Below, in pieces: positions 10,301 to 22,300 of a DNA stretch of 64,000 nt; position 1 is the stretch's first letter; every line of letters starts with the position of its first letter. The stretch is from Blastobasis lacticolella (Eukaryota; Arthropoda; Insecta; Lepidoptera; Blastobasidae). Location: assembly GCA_905147135.1 (NCBI GenBank), contig LR990056.1, forward strand, positions 8,132,001-8,196,000, given 5' to 3'. A program made the position numbers and the translations under genes. The notes under the pieces are model-generated. The model saw nothing but the letters and a program-made list of their open reading frames with translations, was not told the origin of the DNA and did not search any database.

Positions 10301-13300
10301 CTCAATTGTGAATGCAAAAACATCCCTATAATATATTACTACTCCATCATTTTGATTGTTATGTTTAGATGTTACCGATAAATAGCCAGGCAAAATGGGA
10401 ATTACTGGGCATTTTGATAGCCAGCACTCAGACAAAATAATTACGTCAATAGGAATGTCCATGTTTTTTATTAATACAAGCATACTGTCAAAGTTATTTC
10501 CAATACTTCTGATGTTCATATGAAATATTTTAAGAGACGTATTCGCACTCATTTCTGATAAGAAAGAACCGCACTGTTCAGGAGAACAGACACAAGATTT
10601 TGCAATTTGTAATTGTTCGATTTCATTTAATAAACTAGTTTCATTGTCCATAATAGACAGTTAGGAAACAACTGAGTGTCACGAAAAATAGTCCATAAGG
10701 CAATGCAAATATTTTCGTTATCCTCATACAAACAAGTACGAGTGTTTTCGATTCATTGAGGCGTAATTCAATACGGTACGGTATGCGAGTGTGGCAGTAA
10801 TCGTTAGTACATATCACCTTTGGTGAGTGTGAATGTTTGTGTTCTAAAGTATTTACGGTGGGTAAGTCATTGAGTAATAGTGCGGGTGTGAGTGTAAAAG
10901 TGGGTACATTCATTTTTAAATGCATAAGAAATAATTCAAAAAGACATGCAATACGGAACAATACGAGAAAAATGAGGGTATCCGTCAATTCAGACATTAC
11001 TAGTACAGATAATGTTGTACACAAATAACAAAGCATCCCACGGACAAAGTGCATGCAATGATAGCTTAGTCACTTATTGTCGTTTAACTTTGATAAATCG
11101 TCTTCACATTTTATGAGTGTGTAAGCAGCGCCTTCACATTTGCGTAGAAATATTTTTCCGTTCGTGACCCAACAAAATGTATAGCCGTTGACTTTCGCAA
11201 ACTCTCGAGTCAGATAAAACAATCTTTGCGTATTCAGAGACAAACTTTCCGAAATGAATAATGGTTTTATGTCGCCAGGTATTTTTAGATTTTCTGTGTT
11301 AAGTTTGGTGGAGTTCTCCTTATTATATTTTCGATATTTTTCAATCATCTTTTCCTTCATTAGGACACTCGTAAAATCTACGATAATAGGCTTGTTATCC
11401 GGATTTTTTGTAGAAATACGGTATACATCTCGTAGTTCGTAGGGCTGAATAGGAATATTTAGGTATGTACCAATACTCATCACAATATTTGAGAGTTGAT
11501 CCTTAGATTCTTGCTTTGTGAATGGTATATTTTTAATTTCAATACGATCGAGAGATACGTTCAAATTTGTCAATTTTTTCTTTCAAGTTTTTTATGTACT
11601 CTAGGTTTTTTTGGCGATCCAATTCAAGTAAGTTTATTTTTTCCGTAAGTGAATCATATGATTTCGACAAAAAATCTGCGGACTGTTGTATATCAGAGTT
11701 CTGCTGTTTGATCTCCTCAATAACAGAATAGAACTTTTCGAATTTTTTCTCTTGTTTATTTGTAAATTCGATAAACATCTCCCGCACTTCCGACATAAAA
11801 GAAGTTAGCTGAGCATCAGAATTGTCCAATTTGCGTTTGCATCGTGCAGAGGAGCCCTGCTGATATTCGTCGCCCAGCCCAGGTCGTAATTCGTCATAAA
11901 TATTAGGTACTGAATGACTGTGTTGCACAGATGGACCTTGAGTCGCTGGCAGAATATTTTGTGGCGGTGATCGGCTAACGGACATTTTTATGAATGAAGT
12001 ACCAGGCGCAGGTTACTCAAAGTTTTACTACTGCATAGGAGTTCGGAGTGCCGCGTAGTAAACAGGGGTCACGCTGACAACCGAGTCGCACGCTTTACGT
12101 TTAACCGTCCACTATAGTTAGACCCTTTCGTCTTAGACACACACACACACTCACAACAAGCCGGACTCACGCGCACACAGATGGAATAGTCTTGTAGGCA
12201 CTTCTTCAATGCTATGCACTCCTAATATTGTAATAGAATATTACGAAATTTATTATACTTTTTATTTTTAGAAAACAAATAACGGAGCACTATTGGGACG
12301 ACTGATCGCTTCAGATATCCGGAGGGAAGGGAAGATGTATAAGAGCTTACGGATTCTTCCTGTAGTAGCATTAACATGAGCATAGAAAGAAAGTTTCGAA
12401 TCTACATGAACACCCAAGTATTTTACACAAGATGTGTTTTCGATGAGTGGACAAGCACAAGGGTGCTCATCTTTTGATGAACATGTGTGAGCTTTTATGT
12501 GGTGAGTCTCAGAAGATTGTGTACTCCTAGAAGTTATTTTAAAGGCAATGCATTTCGTTTTACTTGCGTTTAAGGTTAGTAAATTATCATTTAGCCATTT
12601 ACATACAGTATTGAAACCTATCTGTGCATTGCTATATACTTTCTGCCATGAGTCTTCACTAAAAAGAAGCGCTGTGTCATCCGCAAATGATACTATTTTT
12701 CCTGCAGGGAGTTGGAGTTTAATTAAATCATTAATATAAATTAAAAATAAGGTTGGCCCGAGGACGCTACCCTGTGGTACCCCAAATTCCACTGGAAGTT
12801 CTGTACTTATGTTATTATGGCCAATTTTAACACACTGCAGCCTCGATGACAAATAATTTTCAAATAATTTAAGTTGGACTCCTCGGATACCCATGTTTTC
12901 CAACTTGTTACAAAGTAAAGGGACAGAAACTGTGTCAAACGCTTTTGCTAAATCCAGAAAGATCACCAACGTTTTCTGCTTTTTATCCAAATTTTCCGTT
13001 ATGAAGTTAGTCAACTCGAGTAATGCGTCAGTAGTGGATTTATTAGATCTAAAGCCATACTGTGAGGGGGCAAGTATGTTATATTTATTTAAGTAGCTTA
13101 CCAGTCTTTTATTCATTACACGCTCAAGTATTTTTGACAACGCAGGGAGTATAGAAATTGGCCTATAGTTAGCAACACAGTCTCTGTCCCCAGATTTGTG
13201 AATAGGGTGGATGAATGATCTTTTAAACGCATTTGGAAAAACACCTGTTTGGAGAGCCAGGTTGCAAATATGTGTAATCGGTGTCAGTAGCAAAGCTCTA

Positions 13301-16300
13301 TAACGCTTGATTACATCCGAGGAAATCCCATCCAAACCTACCGCACTGCCACTTTTTAAGGAAAGTATTATGTCGCTAATTTCTGCCTCATCTGTAGGAA
13401 TAAGAGCCATTGAGTTTAGTGAAGATTGACTCGTAAGTGTCACTGGATCCCCAGATCTACTTTTAAGTATATTCTGAGCTAGCCTAGCACCCACCTCAAC
13501 GAAGTATTTATTTATAGAATTAAGTGTGTCTGTACTATCCCCTGGCCCTAATAGTTCACTTGCATCTTTTTTACTAGTACTCGTGTGAGTAATATTTTTT
13601 ATGGCTTTCCACATTGTTTTGCTATTATTACCTGCCTTTCTCAGCTCATTGCGATCATGTTCTCGTTTTACTTTTTTTATCAGGTTATTGCAGAAGTTTC
13701 GGTACCTTTTGTAGGAAATTGAGTTAATTTCGTCATTAGGGTACTTTTTCATTTTTTTATATAGGGCATCTCTATGCCTCATACCCCTAAGTAAGCCGTC
13801 AGTAACCCATGATTTCCTGTAGTAATCCCTCTTAGACATTTTTTTAGTAGTGGTATTGTCATTTATGGTATTAATTAAAGAAGTTATCAGTGAATCAGTT
13901 GCCGAGTTAACGTCGTCGCTATTTAAGACAGTTTCGAAACAAAGTTTGTTTATATCCTGGTCCAATTTAGAATAATCAATTGTTTTTATGTACCTATCCG
14001 GTTGAACACTGTGCTTTGCATTACCTAGGAACAACATAGTGCAATCATGGTCAGTGACTGAAGTGCTAGAAATAAAGCAGTTAGCTTTTAGCTTAGTTTT
14101 CAACAGTATGTGATCCAAACACGTATGACCATGCGTGGGGTAGTTGTATGCTGGTAGCAATCCATGTAAAGAGATGAGGTCAAGATATGACGCCGCTCTG
14201 TTATCAACAGATTCGCCACTAATGTCAATATTGATGTCTCCTAACAATACAATATTTTTATATGACGAGTATTTACACAGTATTTCATTTAGAGACTCCA
14301 AAAAATTATTCGTATTTTTGAAACCAGGAGGGCGATAAATTGATATTACCACAACATTAGGTTTTGTTTTTACAACCAAACAATTCGCATCAGATATCAG
14401 AGGTTCCTCTATCGATGACACAATGTTCTCCCTATAGTATACAACAACACCCTCATTCTGTGTTTTGTTGATTAATGTTCCAAAAGATTCATATCCATCG
14501 ATTTTAGGTATAATAGTTGAATTTGCCAACCAACACTCAGATAGGACCATAATATCCCAATCAATTTTTAATCGAGCCATTAACGTTAGGTAACTAGACA
14601 TATTACACCTAATGCTCCTTATGTTTTGGTGGAGCAATTTTAGCGACTTTGTTTTCCCATTTAGTGAGCTGTGAACCTCTTCCACGTCACATATTCTAGT
14701 ATTAGCAACCTGAAACGTGTCCAAGTCCCGATTTATATCATTTATATTCAAAGAAGTCATTTTTAGTTATAATGACAAACGCCAACTCTATAATATTAAC
14801 CACATAAACAATTTTTTCAATTAAGTACCTAATTATGTGTTCAATGTCATGCCACGCGCCCAGGGCATAATGCCCGCACACCGCGCCCCGACTATAAGCA
14901 AGTGATGTGCTATATATATCTAACACATCCATTGTCCGCAACCGAAGCAAAGCGCACGCGCACCACTGCCCGCCAACAAAGCACGCATATTTACTATAAT
15001 ATAGTAAATATGAAAGTGCGCGGTATGCAACAATTTGTATAATTAATGTGTGTGATCTAGTGTAGTTGGTGTGCAAATCCGGGGAAGTGCGTTTGAGTGA
15101 GTGTTTAGGTAATGAATGATGAATTGGTTTAAAAGAGTGAATTGAATGTTTTAAATATGTGTATCTATTAAAAAAATTAGCAGCCAGCAAGCCGTTGTGC
15201 AAAACAAACGTACAGTTAACATATAGAACAATAATAACAAACATCTCGAAAGGCAGTCATGTCTTCAGTTTTGCTAGATCTGACTCGTCTTTGATGACAA
15301 TGTATTTGCTTCCATGCTGCTTCCGCAACAGCACATTTCCTCGCGAAGTCCAGCAATATTCATAGTCGTTTGACTTAGCGAAGTCCCTAGCTAGGAAGAA
15401 CAAACGTCTAGTTTTATACGTCAGACTTTCATTTATAAAAATAGGCAATTTAGGTCCATTTATTCCTAGGTGTTCCGTGTTTAATTTGGAAGACTTGTTT
15501 TCCGTGTTAAAAATCTTCTTGGATTGCAAAATGCTTTCTTTGGTGGCCACAGTTGAGAATTCCGCAATTATCGTGTCGGAAGCCAATTCAGTTTTTGAAT
15601 CCGGTTTAGAACCCTTATTCAAACGGAAAACGTCTCGAATGTCATTCGGTTGCAAGTCCAAGTTGAGCGTTTTGCAAGTTTTTACGATAGTGTCAGTCAA
15701 TTCCTGCCTGGTTTCCTTAATTTGTTTAGGTATGTTTCGGAATTCTAACCTACAAGAACGATTCTGCCTTTCTACCTGTTCGATTCTACCCTCAAGCTGG
15801 TGTATATATTTTTTATCCTCCGATCTCTCGTTTTGCAAAACTGACATTTTCTCGATGACCTCGTCATACTTAAGTGCTATAAATTCGATCGTTTCCTGCA
15901 GCTTTACATTCTGGCTTTTTATTTCATCTACACTAGATTTTAGTAATGAAAAGTTCTGTTGTTGTGTAGACTTAAGTTCCTTTATAAGGTTTAAAAATTG
16001 ACATCTAAAACCATCCTCAGTGGCAACGTCGGCCATAATAGCTGCCGATTTCATTTTTCGCGGCATTATTTTACTCGTACTTGGCACCGTCGATGTTGTG
16101 GCGGTGGAGGCAGTGGAAGTGCTAATATTTGTATTCGGCGTGCCTGCCGCTGATATGAGGTTGTTATAAGTGAGGAAACTTGACAGACGCCTATTCAAGA
16201 CTCTTTCCAATATCTTTGATAATATTGGTAAGAATGATATTGGTCTATAGTTGTCCACACTGTCCCTATGCCCACCTTTGTGAACCGGATGCGCAACAGC

Positions 16301-19300
16301 TTTTTTAAATGCGTTTGGGAATTTGCCTGTACGAATAAAGAGGATGCAAAATGTTAATGTATGATACAATTGCATAAAGAAATTCAGACAGAAATTAAGC
16401 AGTTAACTAAATAAAACCTACCTACCTTCATTATTTTTTAAATTTATTTATTTGTATTAGGCTATACCTATGAAACCCATTTGTGCCTTATCCAAGCAAT
16501 TTATTAAGATACACATAAAATATTACAGTTATAGTAAAAATATACACTAAATTTTACTACGTTCAAAATAGCAAACAGTATATTATGTCAAACAGTTAAA
16601 CAGTGTATACTAATACATATAAAATAATACCAAAAATTAAAAAAGTCGTATCAGGAAGCTGTCTGCGTTGCCTTGTTGAATAGCGATGCTAATCCGTTGC
16701 CCAAGGAACGAGCCAGCTCTCCGCTCACCAGTGGTGTCATTTATTTTTTTGGAAAGGGGGTTATCCTCCTGTTTCGTAAGAGAGGCCCTAAGCCTTGCAG
16801 TGAACTGTTAGGATTGTAATGATGCATTTTTTTCATTTTCGTACCTTCACAGTCGAACAAACCTAAAAATGCATATGTACAAACAAAGTTTGCGCATATA
16901 AACTGTTTAGGTAGAGTATAGACGTCAAATTTTAAGTTGGCGCGACAGTTGTTGCGTTTTGTATTTTAAATCAGAATGTCATCGCAAACTTATCTGTTTG
17001 CGCAGACTATTGCAGCGTAGACGCATATTTAAACTTTGAATTTAGGCATCCAAGTGTGAAAAATGAATGACCTGAGAAAATATTCTCGCGGATTTAGAGA
17101 TTTTAGATTTATATTATATGTCTTTTCCTGCTGTTTATTATTATATAAATATTTGAGTTTAAGTTAACTTGGTCTTGGGTTATCCGACTTTTTCACTCGG
17201 TTAGGTTATAAATACAAATACTTCTAAACACTTTAGTTAATGTTGAAGCACTTATAACATTACAGGTCGAGACTACCTGGAAAGGACACTAATAGCTAAC
17301 AAGGGTTCCGTGGAAAAATCAAAAGGAAAAATTGACAAATTATGCACATTGAGAGGACTGATGCCTAAGTATTTTGGAAACTATGACTTGAAAAAAGACT
17401 ACGATTTTGAAGGAATAGTGTAAGTTACCTAATCAATAACGATTAATAATTGCCTTATGTGAACGGACGGAGCGTCGGTGGCCGAGTGGTTAAGGTATAA
17501 TACTCAACCGAGACATTAACGTCAAGATGATTCATATTGACTAATATTCCACTCAAGTCTACCGCGTACGAACAGAAATTTCTACTATCAATATTTATTT
17601 CAACACTGTGACAAGACCGGGCTATAGTACGCGGGCTTCTTCAAAAGGCATGTCGCATGTCTCATGTACCTCAAAGGCCGGCACCACATCGGCTTCCCTT
17701 GGGTTTCAGATGTCCTGGACGACGGTGGCCGCTTTCCATCAGGCGGATCATTGGACCGTGTGCCTAGGTAAAAAATTATAGTAAACTGATGTACCTATAT
17801 ATAATGTATGTGTGGTATCTGGTATAATTAACGTATCGTACCAGGCGTTTGGGTATGTATTGATGGCATACCAACTAGGACCATCCAAGATCATGTACAG
17901 CAGGGTTCTATGCTGTGTGTTTACTATATACGCTCTACACCGGCTCGGCCAGTGTAGAGATAAAATACCTGTTTTCGCAAGTTAACGCGCAAACAAAAAG
18001 CCTCCTCCTTTTTGGCAATGGCGGTTAATATATAACTCCACGCGCACCATACGATTCTTTGCTGCGTGTCATATTTCTACCTATATATAGTGGTCACCTG
18101 CGAGAGCGTCGATGACCTGATGGTTAAGAAGTCTGGCTCGTACCCCGAGGTACCGGGTTCGAGCACCAGTGCCGCCATGAAGTGGGTAATCACTGTAACC
18201 CTCGCATATCGGTCACCCCAGTATATCGTAGTAGGTTAAAAAAAATGTGCATGGGCAAACTCACATAGCGCCATCTAGCCTCAAAGTAAGCAAAGCTTGT
18301 GTTATGGGTGATAAATAACTGATAAACTACTTATATACCTACTTTTTTTAAAATTATATTCATATTATACGTACTCCACCCGGACCCGTAAAAGAAATTA
18401 AAACTCATTTCAATTTCCGCTCGGCCGGGAATCGAACTCAGGATATCTGCGTGGCAACCGGCATGTTAACCAACCGAACCACTAAGGTCGTCAGGTCGAG
18501 GAGGCTCAACTCCAGTAGTAGGGTTTCTACTTTCTTTAGTAGTCTTACAGGCTGCTGATGTGATGTGAATTATTAAAAAAAAACATCTTGGCGTTAATGT
18601 CCCGGTTGTGCTCTCGCGCACGAGAGCCCGGGGTCCGCCATGACCATGATCCAGGATTTGGCAGGTCAGGTAATTACAGTGGAGCGACTGCCATCTGACC
18701 TACATGATCCTGCTACCAGGGGAACACGACCAGATTGGATCTGGTTACAAATTCAGTTGCCTGAATTTGCAGGTTTTTTTTATGTTATACGGCAGACAAA
18801 CAGGCAAGCGGGCCACCTGATGGAAAGTGGTCACCGCCGCCTATGGACATCAGCAACACCAGGGGAGTCACTAATGCGTTGCCCGCCTCTGAAAAGACCT
18901 CTAATATACCTCTTGAATGATCCCATTTCATAGTCCAAAGGAAACACTGTGGCTGGGAGCTCAGGTTTCATCACGATAAGTCCCTCACCGTAAGTCGGTT
19001 AGAATCCACTAATGTACATATAAATAAATAAAGTTAGAATGGTAGCACTTTAGCAAATCATAGGGTTTTTAACGCGTTTAATGAATGATGACAGTCACAC
19101 ATATGATTTGCCATACAACTACAACAATAGTCCCCTATAATTAAAATATCGTTATCATGTAGCGATATTTTAATTATAGGTTATTAAACCGCCTACCTTT
19201 TCTTAATTCACTATCTCTTGGTTGTTTGGTAGATAAGGCTATTTTAGCTTTAAGTCCGCCAATTTCAATAAATAAGTAAATAAAATAATTGTGTTGGTTT

Positions 19301-22300
19301 TTACAGGTTTCACGCCATTCTTCCCAAAATGACCAGTAATAATACAAGAGTATATTTAATGAAAAATTATGGACAACGATTCAAAAGTAATGTAGTTGAG
19401 GAGTATTTTAAATCCATTTTGCCTGTGAGTGAATTTTTTTTTTTATTAATATTGAGGTAATAATAATAATAAATAATAAAAGATTTATTGCAGGCATTCA
19501 AACCCCATAAATTAATACAATTACAGTCGGATACACAGTAAATATACAGTCAAAAGTATATACTAAATTTACATGTGAAAGGTGTAAATTAGTCACAAAC
19601 ACAAGTCATACACTTAATAACCTATTACTTACAAATCTAGATTTACATGTGTATGGTGTAAACCAGTCGAGTACAAATTTAATTACACTTATGTAGTCAA
19701 TTCAATCATTTTCGATTCTCGTCCCGTTTAACAGATATCCAATATTTATAGATATCTGATTTTAAGTCATTACACACCACTTGGAGGATACTGTTACTGG
19801 AACAGCGCAGCCTGTCCCAGAAGGAGGCGATGCGAGATTGGATAATGGCAAAGAAATCGGCCACTCTCGCGTCGGCGAATATATGTTTAGTATTTTTTAA
19901 TAACAGCATTCTTTATTTGTTAATGAAATAAATTATTTATTTATTTATTTTATTTATTATTAAAAGGTATATTAAATTTATTTACTTAATAATATTTAAA
20001 ACGTTTCATATAACAAAGTAAATAAAGTAGTGAGCTATTTCTTAGGCATTTGTTTAATGAAAATGTAGGTAGTTGAACTTTTTAGTTTTATTTAAATATT
20101 TATGCATAATACCAGCCAAGTGTGAGTCAGACTCGGACTCGAATTGTTCAGTATTATTTACATAAATAAAATTTTAGGTTAGTAGGTAGCAAAAATATTT
20201 TGGATTTACGCACAATTATTTTAAATTCGAACGCGCACTGTGCGCATAATTATATCAAACTTACGCTTAAAATGCTTACATTTTTTAAAATTTAATATTT
20301 TAATATTGATACTTGAAGGTTTGGTGCTTATTATTACGATAAAGATAAAATACTAACAACTGGACATTCCAGAAAAGTACGAAACAAAAATCAATTAAAT
20401 AAAACTGTTATCATTTTGTGATGCACAATATAATGAAACAATAATAAAATATAAAAAAAAATTATAACTTATTTGAGAGACAATAATGCTTTTAGGCCGT
20501 GTGGTGTCCAGCAGAGTAGAATAGCACCAACCCCTTACACTCGTGGGTGTCGTATAAGGCAACTAATGTTTTCGAGGCAAAAGATCAAGAGTCTCCGTAG
20601 TCTGGAAAATGGGCAGCAGCATTTTCCATTGTTATATTTAAACACTGCGATCTCCAACGCCTGCCAAGCGTGGAGATTATGGCAATAACCTCCCCTTTCG
20701 TGGGAGAGGCCCTAAGTCCTGCAGTGGACTGTTACGGGCTGTAATGAATGCCTTTAATTTTGTTTACAGTTTGTTGATTATCTGAAAGCCAAGGATTATT
20801 CAGACGGAATTGCATTTGTTTTTGATTATACGCAAGTGAATTTGACAGAACTTGCAATGAAAATGAGTCTCATCGAAATGAAAGAACTATACACAATATT
20901 AGTGGTTTGTATAAATCATTTCTAAATTTTTAATTAATATTACGTACATAAACATTTAAAATTAAACGCTTTATTTTGTAGTTTTAGTAACTTTTTTCTA
21001 TTCTCATCATCATTATCTTGGCGTTAATGTCCTGGTTGTGCTCTCGCGCACGAGGGCCCGGGGTCCGCGTTGACCAGGATCCAAGATTTGGCAGATCAGG
21101 TAATTGCAGTGGAGCAACTGCCATCTGACCTCCATGACCCTGCTACCAGGGGAACCTGACCAGATTGGATCATGGTTACATAACCAGTCGCCTGAATGAC
21201 TCTGTTCTTAGTTATGTACATTAGTTTAACACTAACCGATGCACTTACGGTGATGGGTAATCTGTTCATGTTACCCAGGTCCCCTGTTAACAGGATCACG
21301 ATGTACAGATGGCTCGCTCCAGAGTCGCTCCACTATAACTACCTGATCTGCCCATTCCTGGATCATGGTCAAATCGGACCCAGGGCCCTCGCACGCGAGA
21401 GCACACCCGGGATATTAACGCCAAGATGATATTTTAATTCCTCATCCTCTTTTCGTATTCCTCATATCTGAGGGTCGTGATCTCTCTCCCCCATAAATCT
21501 GCATCGGACAATGGCACGCCATCTTCCCCTGTCCACAGCATAGTGCAGAGCCTCGTGGAACGTAGTATGTAATGAGGTAATATTTTACTTAATTAAAATT
21601 ATGATATTTCAGGATGGCTACAATACAAGGATAGCAGGTATCCACTTTATATCGTCATCAAAACTAATAGAACTAATTGTTACGCTCTTTAAGAAAATGC
21701 TAAGCGAAAAACTTGGCAAAAGAATCGCTGTGCACGCTGATATATATTCATTACATAAACACTTACCTAAAGACATTTTGCCATCTGATTACGGTGGTCC
21801 CGAGAAGTCTTTGAAGGAACTGCATTGTAAGTAGTTAGGTATTATAATAGATATTATATTAAATAGTCAATTAAGCAAAAATACTCTTCCACTCTCGTAT
21901 ATCTTTGCGCATGTCGTTACACACAATAGACAATGTCTAATATTACTATCACTATATCATAATTTGATCAGGGAGCCTGTGTTTGAATCGCTCGTTTTGC
22001 TTTAAATACTTTTCAATTTTGATTTTCGGCAAGAAAATTTCGATATTTTGATGCATGAAGGTGATTTTCCCTATTTTTGAGCAGTACTCTTTCGGTGTTG
22101 CCAAGTGATTTAAAAAAAAATTCATGCAGAAATCAAAATTGAAAACCGTTCGAATCACACTACTTTCATGGTGTTCTAGAATAGAGTCCCAGATCAGAAA
22201 TATTCTCAAAACAGCTGGGGTCCGAAGTGGCAAGAATAAAAGGAAATGTATGAAAAGAGTTAGTGGATATATGCGAGGCTAGGGAGTTGTGTTAGGAAAG

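Larger units (their letters stand above)
7357..12330 (-). mobile_element. element E: innermost full-length Jockey-type LINE inserted in F
   Basis: This is about 5.0 kb on the minus strand: 5' UTR 12330-11986, ORF1 11985-11070 (one frameshift), spacer ~420 nt, ORF2 10651-7730 (intact), and a 3' UTR with a (CA)n-like tract (7712-7604). It ends with AATAAAG (7397-7391) directly followed by 33 T residues (7389-7357). It is the youngest of the nested set by position and by its open ORF2. The 5' boundary is set where F's reading frame breaks (12330). A long target-site duplication is not visible; at most TTC is shared. Confidence 0.85.
6431..16151 (-). mobile_element. element F: near full-length Jockey-type LINE inserted in G and split by E
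   Basis: Without the E insertion, F is about 4.7 kb: 85 nt 5' leader, ORF1 (16066-15257), ~0.5 kb spacer, ORF2 (14760-12331 plus 7355-6846) and a 3' UTR with a (CA)n tract. It ends AATAAAGAAT followed by a T/TTTA-rich tail at 6431-6470. F ORF2 up to RKLLYIF (12331) resumes at [11 protein letters not shown] (7355), matching the corresponding segment of E's intact ORF2. ORF2 would be 979 codons against 973 in E. This is a recent insertion, broken only by E. Confidence 0.82.
5853..16375 (-). mobile_element. element G: outermost Jockey-type LINE fragment, split by element F
   Basis: The RT is in two minus-strand pieces. 16375-16152 encodes [20 protein letters not shown], the NYRPIS block and FLTYNNLIS. 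6430-5853 resumes with [15 protein letters not shown], a shortened [25 protein letters not shown] and [10 protein letters not shown]. Only the QYGFRSG side follows naturally from YNNLIS in this RT family, so the 9.7 kb between is a later insertion. GATAT occurs at both junctions (16152-16156 and 6426-6430) and is a candidate target-site duplication. G itself is 5'- and 3'-truncated. Confidence 0.75.

Noticed and set aside
10641..11054. 137-codon open frame between E ORF1 and ORF2
   Set aside because: It lies in the ORF1-ORF2 spacer, has no motif, and F has no equivalent.
11070..16066. endogenous viral (baculovirus) insertion suggested by FP-like ORF1 domains
   Set aside because: Each FP-like frame is directly followed by a LINE endonuclease/RT ORF2 in the same element, so it is a retrotransposon ORF1 and not a viral integration.
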